Source of the DNA: Neocallimastix lanati (nom. inval.)
Taxonomy: Eukaryota; Neocallimastigomycota; Neocallimastigomycetes; Neocallimastigales; Neocallimastigaceae
DNA length: 64,000 nucleotides
Direction: 5' to 3'
NCBI GenBank assembly: GCA_016946835.1
Contig: JACVTC010000063.1
Span: forward strand, 251,001 to 315,000
Each line of letters starts with the position of its first letter. Position 1 is the first letter of the stretch. The notes below the pieces were generated by a model. The model did not search any database and was not told where the DNA came from. It worked only from the letters and a program-made list of their open reading frames with translations. Below, piece by piece: positions 22,575 to 30,454 of the stretch. Both the position numbers and the translations under genes were made by a program.

Positions 22575-22830
22575 ACGAATCTCACCTTCATATTACTTAT
22601 TCTGGATTAGGGTTTGAATTGACTATCTGAAAAGAAATTATAGTCTTCTTCCTTCAGAGGCAACGGTCCTGCTAGCCTGTCTTACTTCATTTTCAGTGCT
22701 TGATGCTCCTGAGTTAGTTTGCGTTTCTACCACCATCAGAATAGCAACCCTTGTCGAGTAGTACTAGCCCTATAAGCATTATTTTTGTAAAATGACGCTG
22801 CAGATTGCGCCAAAAATGGCTTTTTTTTTT
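22575..22830 (-). pseudogene. LINE C-terminal fragment
   Basis: A higher-complexity patch. Its minus-strand translation around 22640-22690 (DRLAGPLPLKEEDYNF) resembles the end of the LINE remnant at 63.7 kb (VRQAGRASATNEDHNF). Frames are broken. The rest of the patch is not assigned. Confidence 0.5.
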
Positions 22831-22977
22831 CTTTGGAATATTAATCAACAAAAAAAATATTTTGATTAATAAACAAAAACACCCAAAAAAAATGTTCAAT
22901 AATTTTCTTATGAATAATCAGTAAAATATAAATGAATAAAAATAAAAAAAAAAAAAATTTTTTTCATCAACAAGATT

Positions 22978-23210
22978 TTTTTTTTTTTTTTTTTTTTTTA
23001 GACTAGGAAGAGAATAAACTTCCAGTGCTTTATTGAATAGGTTAAAATATTTTTACGTATTACATTTAATAAAAAAATACATTATATATTTAAAGATGAA
23101 AAAAAAAATAAAGTGTATATAAAAGATTAAGTAAAACAAAAAAAAAAAAATTAAATATAAATATATTTTAATTAATCATAGTAAATTTAATGTAATAAAT
23201 TTTTTTATTT
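22978..23210 (-). mobile_element. LINE 3' tail remnant
   Basis: A poly-T run followed by AGACTAGGAAGAGAATAAAC on the plus strand, i.e. a LINE 3' end plus poly(A) on the minus strand. The same tail motif follows poly-T at 23757, 29440 and, changed, at 52057. Only 3' untranslated sequence remains. Confidence 0.55.
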
Positions 23211-23753
23211 TTATTTTTTTTTTTTTTTAGACTTAGAAAATAACTTTATTTAAATTATAATAATCATATTATTACATGATTTAAATACATGAAATGAAAT
23301 ATTATATATTGTAAAATTATAAAAAGTACGTCAGAAGCAATAGTTTCTAACTTTTACCATTCATCGATGATAACACCACGTCCATTATTGCGAGTAATAA
23401 TTTCAGTATTAGTGTTTATCAACCGAATCTGTATCAGATCTTTTCACTGAGAGGTGACAATTCATGCCTTATCATTTCGACCTCGACGCTCTTGGCAACG
23501 GTAGATTCAATAGATTCAATGGAATACCATTTCATCATCAATCTAAAAAGATCAACAAATTAAATGGTATTACGTTTGTTAGCAATCCCCACACAAATAC
23601 ATGTAGGTGAAAAGTAAATTTGAAATTAAAAATAAAAAATTTAAAAATAAAAAGAAAAAATAAAAAAACTAGAAAATACTATGTATTTCGTACAAGTTGT
23701 ACTATGCGGGAATTTTTCCCTTCCTAACAAATAAAAAAGAAATAAAACCTAGA

Positions 23754-23756
<3 letters not shown>
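23211..23756 (-). pseudogene. Older LINE 3'-end remnant, the insertion target of the intact LINE
   Basis: A poly-T run and AGACTTAGAAAATAACTTT mark its 3' end. Minus-strand translation shows pieces of the LINE C-terminus (the SDTDS and DEW-like region) with stops. At about 23590 the sequence switches to a tail resembling the copy at 52.1 kb, so it is a mosaic. Bases 23266-23756 are repeated exactly at 28695-29185. Confidence 0.65.
23266..23756. repeat. 491-bp direct repeat, left copy, flanking the intact LINE
   Basis: Read base by base it is identical to 28695-29185. It touches the LINE poly(A) end. The last T is ambiguous with the poly-T run. Confidence 0.93.
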
Positions 23757-23789
<33 letters not shown>

Positions 23790-23882
23790 CTAGGAATAAA
23801 CTTTATTTAATAATATTTTAATAATAAAAAATACATGAAGTTTAAATACATGAAATTTTTTTTTTATATTAATATTAAAAAA

Positions 23883-26800
23883 CTACGTTATGAGATTCGA
23901 GGACGAAAAGGCCTCTAACTCTTCCCATTCATCGAAGATAACTCCATGTGGATGAAAATTATCATTCGAATCTGTATCAGAATTTCTTCTTTGCCTTATC
24001 GTTACGACGTCGACGCTCTTGACAACGGTAGGTCTAACACTATACAAATCGATCATGGTGTAAAAATCACCAATCACAATAGGCATAACGTTAGTAAGGA
24101 ATTCCGCAAGCCCCACAAAATATGAAATCGGGAAAGAAGACTCGTTCGAAGGTGATTGAAAAATATTATTAATATATCGCCTTCTTTCCCCCGAGCCGAT
24201 CTTTAAGATTTCAAATACTGCATTTCCGCCAAGAAGGAGACACAGCACGTAAAAATTGATATTATCATCAAAATCTTCCTCTTTATCATCAGGAATGTTC
24301 AATGATTTCTCATGAACAATTAGAGAAAAATTAATAAAAATTTCATCAACAAAGGGAATGAAATGTTGCCTAAATTCTTCAAATTTAGGACATAAAAGTA
24401 TCCAGTGTGTAAAACTAGGTATGCTGTTACTCTCACCACAACAAGGGCAGTATGTTGGGCAATTTTCTGATACTAGATTACTTTTAACATACGTTTTTAC
24501 ATCAAATTTGAATCCACATTTAATTCGTCCAATCCAAAAAAATCCAAGAGAAAATTGTGAATATTTAAGTGATAGACGTTGAATAAATTTTTTAAAACCA
24601 AATTTAAATTTCTTGTATTTTGTAGATCTGATCGCAGGAGTGCTTGAATAATGAATATTTTCCCAGTAAAACTTCCTTATTTCTCCAGGAAGTTTATTAT
24701 TGTGCTTGTGTACTGCTAAACTCCGTGCTTTTTTCGTCCATGAATAGTGAGAAAGTGTAGGTATATTTTTGACTAAATGAGAAATAATACAAGAAGAATC
24801 TTTCCACTTTTTAAAGCATCGAATCATCGCCTTAGCACAAAAACTAGCTATAGGAGGTATAGAAAGTTCCTTAGACATATTGTAAATTGAAGTATTGGAG
24901 GTTTTATTTTTAAACCCGAAACTCCAATACAAACCTCGATTAAAAGCAGTTTGAGCTTTTTCAGTATTCTTTTTATTTGAACCAAGTAAGGGAGCATAAT
25001 AAAGAACTGAACTAAGGACAAAAGAAACTAGTATACGAGTTTTAAAGTAGAAAGGAACATTCCTATTGGTTAAAAATCTAAAGAAAGAGTTAACTGTATA
25101 ATTAATTTTACTGTTCATCTTAGCAATAATAGGTTTTAAATCCAACGATTCATTAAAAGGTATACCAAGATATGTATATTGATTAGTGCTTGGTATATAG
25201 TTCATACCAAGTCTAAAAGTAGGATTTTCATAATGTCTTGAAGGAATAAAATTCTTTGGTTTAACAACTAGTGAAGCGCATTTATTGATTCCAAAGGTCA
25301 TTTCATTTTTAATACCCCAATCATGAGCAATATTCAAAAGGTTTTTAAGTGAAGATTTTGTAGGAGCTAATAATACAATATCATCAGCAAATAATCCACC
25401 ACAACACTTTTTCTTTTCAGTAATCACACCATATCTTTTACATTTATCAAAAATATCATTGATAAATATATTGAATAAGATAGGTGAGAGAGGACACCCT
25501 TGGCGAACACCACGGTGTATTGGAAATTCTTTTGAAAGTTTACCATTAAAGTTTGCACGAGCTTTCGAGGTAAGGTATAAATTAGTAATGAATTGAAGGC
25601 ATTTACCACGAATACCAAGATTATCTAGTTTAGTAAGTATATTGTAAATTGGAACTGAATCATAAGCTTTTTTAAGGTCAAGAAAGGCAAGAAAGGTAAA
25701 TTTATCCTTAAATTTTCTTCTTTGACAAATTTCACGAATGGATACAAATAAACTAATACATTCTTCTTTATTTCTAAAACCAAACTGTTCTGGTCTAATT
25801 ATTCCATTAGAAAAAGCATAGTCCGATATTCTTTTAGTGACAATTTTTGATAGAATTTTTAAACCTACATTGATGAGTGAAATACCACGATAATTATTAC
25901 AATCTGAAAGATCCCCTTTTTTAGGAATAGAAACAATAGAAGCAGAGTTCCATTCATTAGGAAAGTCACCATCCCAAATTTTATTAAAAAGTAATAACAG
26001 ACACTTTGCACAATCGGAATAAGTAACCTCTTGATTAGAGTCATCCTGAGAAGAATTTCTACTCTCAGAATTAAAAAATGCTTTAAAAAATTCTGTAGGT
26101 ATACCATCAGGACCAGGTGCTTTGTTATTTTTCATTGAAAGAACAGTTGAATGAATTTCTGACATGGAAATAGGTTGATTAATATCCCATGATTCCTGAG
26201 GAGTAGAAGAATTATTAAGTATTCTTTTCCAATAATTTTCATTAAGACTGTGACCAGTTATATCAGAAGCAAGTTCTTCATAGTGTTCTGCAAAACGATT
26301 GAGTTGATCTTCTTGGGATACTAGAACATTACCTTCTTTATCTTTAATGTATACAGGTGATTGGGAAGGAGAGTAAGAAGGTTTAGAAATTTTCTTAAGT
26401 CCAGACCAACCACGCTGGGCATCATTTTTTAAGAAACATTCGCCGATGGAATGAATCAAATTTTTAAATCTAATATTCCTAATATTTCTTTTAATACTAA
26501 TGATATAATCAGAAAGAACACTATATTCTTTTGAGAGATCACAAAATTCTTGAAGATTTGACAAATCATTACTAAGTTTAAAATTTTTAATCCTTTTATA
26601 CAATAGATGTTTTTCATGTGATAATTTCTTAATATAAGCAGGACAATGGAACGCTAAACCCTGTAAATTTGTAGGAACTCTTGCATGAATGTCATCGCCT
26701 ATTTTATTTGCTGTGTCAAGAAGTTTTTTAACCATTGTATTAGAGTCTAGATTATCATTATGTTCAAATTCATCCAGTAAACATGTGAATTTATTATGAG

Positions 26801-27968
26801 AGAAGATTGCTTCACGTTTATCCCTACAAATTCGATTAGACCACTTAATTTGTTTATCCCGAGGGGGAGTAACAAAACCATCAGGAGATATTTTTTTACA
26901 AGAAAGAATAAGTGGTAAATGGTCAGAGATGTCATTAAAAGAGTAGCATACAGAAGCAATATTCAGATAATTTCTTAATTTATCGTTCACTACTATAAAA
27001 TCAATACAAGAATTCTTTCCACCATTAGACCAAGTAAATTGATGACCTACCATATCCATAACAAACCATTGAGGGGAAATTCTAAGAATAAGATCTTTGA
27101 GTTGTTGCTTAGTCATGTTGAAATCACCAACAATAGCCGAAGGGTTATTCTGATGGTTCTTGAGCCAATTAGCAAAATCAGTTTCTGCTTTTTCTCTAGA
27201 GTCTTTGTGTTTTTTGCTAGGGATGTAAATGTTCCCTAAAGAACATCTGACACCCCAAAAAGAGAATATATTTACTGAGAGTATATATCTATATTCAAAA
27301 TCATCATTAGTGAATTGGCAGGAGGAGTGCACACCTATATAAAGGCCCCTCATACCAGGGATTTTTTTGTCCGCACGTCTCAGTACTGTTCTATAATGAT
27401 TAAGGAATGGATATGAGTTAGAAAATGAGTTAAGGATTGAACTATTACCGACTTCTTGAAGACAAATACAAATAGGATTAAAGATTGAATTAAAATTGGT
27501 AAGTCCGTCACGTTTTTCAGAATTCCAACCATTTATGTTCCAGCTAATACAGAGGTTGAAATATTTAGTATTCGAGAAAGGGTTAGCATACAGGAGGCTT
27601 TCAGAGATGGGGAATGAGGGCTCAGAATAATACCTGGTTCTATTATGATTAACATTGCTAAATGTGCGTATCCTTGAAGTAATCTTCCAATTTATTCTTT
27701 TAACAGGTAAGTGCTTAGTAATCAAATAAATAACCTTCAAATAATCCGTATAATTATTATAGTTAACTCTTAGGATGAAGTAGTTTTCCATATTAATATA
27801 GTGTTTTTTAACGATTCCATGAATAACTTCATTACAATTTGATATCTTTTTGCTTAAAAATTCCCATAGTCTACTTTCAGTCCAAGATTCAAGATCATGA
27901 ATGAAAATTAAAACAAATTTATCATGGTCAGGACCATAATGTCGCAGACCTCTTCGTATAGTTAACAT
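23883..27968 (-). CDS. LINE polyprotein: endonuclease, reverse transcriptase, zinc finger
   Basis: 1361 codons. Residues 1-130 look like a small alpha/beta (RRM-like) fold and could stand in for ORF1p; this is inference. The endonuclease (APE-like exonuclease/endonuclease/phosphatase fold) runs from about 140 to 355: WNING at 143-147, catalytic-type Glu172 (CLQEVGN), the GDFN block, and SDHLP with His350. The reverse transcriptase (about 610-900) has NNKAPGPDG, the motif LDLKKAYDSV, GVRQGCPLSP and FADD at 860-863. Near 1170-1200 is a Cys/His cluster starting at Cys1170 (CPTYCPCCGE...HW...C), as in many LINE proteins. The last 150 residues have no recognised domain but are shared by every fragment in the window. 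All catalytic motifs are intact. No RNase H domain is seen. Confidence 0.93.
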   Translation of the reverse strand: MLTIRRGLRHYGPDHDKFVLIFIHDLESWTESRLWEFLSKKISNCNEVIHGIVKKHYINMENYFILRVNYNNYTDYLKVIYLITKHLPVKRINWKITSRIRTFSNVNHNRTRYYSEPSFPISESLLYANPFSNTKYFNLCISWNINGWNSEKRDGLTNFNSIFNPICICLQEVGNSSILNSFSNSYPFLNHYRTVLRRADKKIPGMRGLYIGVHSSCQFTNDDFEYRYILSVNIFSFWGVRCSLGNIYIPSKKHKDSREKAETDFANWLKNHQNNPSAIVGDFNMTKQQLKDLILRISPQWFVMDMVGHQFTWSNGGKNSCIDFIVVNDKLRNYLNIASVCYSFNDISDHLPLILSCKKISPDGFVTPPRDKQIKWSNRICRDKREAIFSHNKFTCLLDEFEHNDNLDSNTMVKKLLDTANKIGDDIHARVPTNLQGLAFHCPAYIKKLSHEKHLLYKRIKNFKLSNDLSNLQEFCDLSKEYSVLSDYIISIKRNIRNIRFKNLIHSIGECFLKNDAQRGWSGLKKISKPSYSPSQSPVYIKDKEGNVLVSQEDQLNRFAEHYEELASDITGHSLNENYWKRILNNSSTPQESWDINQPISMSEIHSTVLSMKNNKAPGPDGIPTEFFKAFFNSESRNSSQDDSNQEVTYSDCAKCLLLLFNKIWDGDFPNEWNSASIVSIPKKGDLSDCNNYRGISLINVGLKILSKIVTKRISDYAFSNGIIRPEQFGFRNKEECISLFVSIREICQRRKFKDKFTFLAFLDLKKAYDSVPIYNILTKLDNLGIRGKCLQFITNLYLTSKARANFNGKLSKEFPIHRGVRQGCPLSPILFNIFINDIFDKCKRYGVITEKKKCCGGLFADDIVLLAPTKSSLKNLLNIAHDWGIKNEMTFGINKCASLVVKPKNFIPSRHYENPTFRLGMNYIPSTNQYTYLGIPFNESLDLKPIIAKMNSKINYTVNSFFRFLTNRNVPFYFKTRILVSFVLSSVLYYAPLLGSNKKNTEKAQTAFNRGLYWSFGFKNKTSNTSIYNMSKELSIPPIASFCAKAMIRCFKKWKDSSCIISHLVKNIPTLSHYSWTKKARSLAVHKHNNKLPGEIRKFYWENIHYSSTPAIRSTKYKKFKFGFKKFIQRLSLKYSQFSLGFFWIGRIKCGFKFDVKTYVKSNLVSENCPTYCPCCGESNSIPSFTHWILLCPKFEEFRQHFIPFVDEIFINFSLIVHEKSLNIPDDKEEDFDDNINFYVLCLLLGGNAVFEILKIGSGERRRYINNIFQSPSNESSFPISYFVGLAEFLTNVMPIVIGDFYTMIDLYSVRPTVVKSVDVVTIRQRRNSDTDSNDNFHPHGVIFDEWEELEAFSSSNLIT

Positions 27969-28694
27969 AATAAAATAAAAAACTTATCTATATTAATAAA
28001 AAGTAAATGTAATATAAAAATAAAAAATAAAATTAGTAAAAAATTAAAAAATTAAAAAAAATAAAAATTTATTGCTGTTGTCTTCTCTTTCGTGTATATT
28101 GTTTGCTAAAACTTGTTTGTTTTTCTTTCTTTTTGTGTTGACTAGTTTTTAATTAATGATTTTCAATTATAAATTCCTGTTTTATGTAAAAATTTCTGTA
28201 AAATAATCATATATAATATAAAATTTAAATGTTAATGAAATAATAGTTGTGAAAAACTATAAAAAGATTCCCATCCGTTAAATAATGTCTTAAACACAAG
28301 CTTTGGAGTGAATCAATCTCCTACATTTCCATTTTACAATGGCTACATGAAAGTATAAAAAATACTATAGAAAAATACATATACAAAATTATGCTAAAGT
28401 AAAAAATACAATAGATTCATTACAATGATAATATGTAGAAACTACATGATATTATTAATTATACAACTCCAATGTTACTACATATCCAGTTTAAAACAAT
28501 ATAAAACATCAGGTTCACTTTCTACAGTCTTCCAGTATTCCAGTTTTCACTCTTCGTACTAGAAGCCACTTTAGAAAGGATAACCATATATTATCATCAG
28601 AATCACAGAAAGCTGTAATTAGTACACCTGATATAGGTTATTCCTTTTCCATCAACCCTCCATGGACCTGGAAAAACAGTCCACTTCATTGGGG
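27969..28694 (-). other. 5' leader of the intact LINE
   Basis: 726 bases between the element's 5' end and its ORF. The outer 450 bases (28250-28694) are more complex than intergenic DNA. The extreme 5' end reads CCCCAATGAAGTGGACTG on the element strand. An internal promoter is expected here for a LINE, but no motif can be named. Confidence 0.5.
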
Positions 28695-29185
28695 ATATTA
28701 TTACATGATTTAAATACATGAAATGAAATATTATATATTGTAAAATTATAAAAAGTACGTCAGAAGCAATAGTTTCTAACTTTTACCATTCATCGATGAT
28801 AACACCACGTCCATTATTGCGAGTAATAATTTCAGTATTAGTGTTTATCAACCGAATCTGTATCAGATCTTTTCACTGAGAGGTGACAATTCATGCCTTA
28901 TCATTTCGACCTCGACGCTCTTGGCAACGGTAGATTCAATAGATTCAATGGAATACCATTTCATCATCAATCTAAAAAGATCAACAAATTAAATGGTATT
29001 ACGTTTGTTAGCAATCCCCACACAAATACATGTAGGTGAAAAGTAAATTTGAAATTAAAAATAAAAAATTTAAAAATAAAAAGAAAAAATAAAAAAACTA
29101 GAAAATACTATGTATTTCGTACAAGTTGTACTATGCGGGAATTTTTCCCTTCCTAACAAATAAAAAAGAAATAAAACCTAGAAGT
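28695..29185. repeat. 491-bp direct repeat, right copy
   Basis: Identical to 23266-23756. It begins directly after the 5' end of the LINE and continues on its right into more LINE-derived sequence. Confidence 0.93.
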
Positions 29186-29468
29186 AACATCTTTAAAATA
29201 GATAGTGTGGTGTCCACTAAACTCTCCCCGGATTCATCATTTATTGAACTACTAAGGCGAGATTCACCCTTCGTAGAAATAGATGACGATCCTGTATTAT
29301 CATTATGCCTTATCAGTTCGACGTCACCTAATTCGAGAAATCCAAAAGAATCCCTTAATTGATACTTAGGATACTAAATTTTTTTTTTTTTTTTTTTAAC
29401 GGCAGCAAACTTGTTTCATCAAATTTTATAATACTAAAATTTTTTTTTTTTTTTTTTTTTTTAGACTA
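29186..29468 (-). pseudogene. Mosaic LINE remnant with two stacked poly(A) tails
   Basis: 29186-29330 matches the copy at 52236-52380. At about 29331 it jumps to sequence matching 62483-62530, skipping the middle of the LINE C-terminus. Then follow a poly-T run with AACGGCAGCAAACTTGTTTC and a second poly-T run with AGACTAGGAATAAAC, the tails of two different LINE subfamilies. Confidence 0.6.
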
Positions 29469-30454
29469 GGAATAAACAGAATACTAATAAAAAAATAAAA
29501 ATACAATAAATTAAAATATAAAGTATAAAATAAAAAATAATAAATAATTAAATAATTAAAATTATTTTGTTTTATCAAACTTTTTTAAATTTTTTATTTT
29601 TATTATTTTTTAAATTTTTATTTTTATTTTTTATTAATTATTATATATGTTTGTTTCGTTTTAGTTCAATTAATTTTTTTAATTTTTTAATTCTTTTTCT
29701 TTTTTTTTTCTTGGTTCCCCTTTTACAATAAATATATAAACATTATTTTACTTAATAATTCTATTTAAATTATTTTAATATTATTTATATTTATTTATTC
29801 GTTTTTTTTAGACTTTCTATTTATTTTCTTTTTCTTTTATTATTTTTCTTTTTTTACTAGTTTTTTTTTTTTAATTTTTTTAATTTTTTTATTTTTTTTT
29901 TATTTTTTTTTATTTTTTTTTAAAAAATTTATTAAAATTATTCTATTTTATTTTATTTTTGTTATTAGTTTTAATACCTTAATTTTCAAACCCATTATAC
30001 CTTTTATTATTATAATTTTTTTTGTTTGTAAAAAAAAATAAATAAATAAAAGATAGAAAAAAAATAAAGTTTATTATTAATAAATAACTAAATAATATTA
30101 ATAATCTTTTTATATTTTGTTTGTATTTTCTAAAATAAATGAATAAATATATTTACAAAAAAAATATTTTTTTTCTTCTTTCTTTATATTATGTAATTTT
30201 TAAGAAAAATAAATTTCTTCTTGTAAAAATATTAGTTAAAAAAAAATTCATTACTTCTATTTACATATTATATGAAAAAATTATTCATATTAATAATTTA
30301 AAGTAATAAATTTTAAAACTTTAAAAAAAAAACAAACATTTATTTCCAATTTACTTCTCATAAATTGAAAATAAAAATAATTAATTAATTTTTAAATAGT
30401 TTTATATGAATATATATACAATCTTATTTTTTTTTAAAAAAAAGATGAATTTAT
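29469..30454. other. AT-rich intergenic DNA
   Basis: T-rich and A-rich runs only. On the minus strand this is the 3' flank of the acidic protein gene. No poly(A) signal can be singled out in so AT-rich a sequence. Confidence 0.6.

Larger units (their letters stand above)
23757..28694 (-). mobile_element. Apparently full-length LINE (non-LTR retrotransposon), 4.9 kb
   Basis: On the minus strand: a 5' leader (28694-27969), one large ORF, a 96-bp 3' UTR with the tail motif GTTTATTCCTAGTCTA, then poly(A) (T run 23757-23786). The two ends coincide exactly with the inner edges of 491-bp direct repeats, the expected layout if the repeats are a target-site duplication. There is no separate ORF1. The N-terminus of the protein may take that role. 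Confidence 0.85.
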
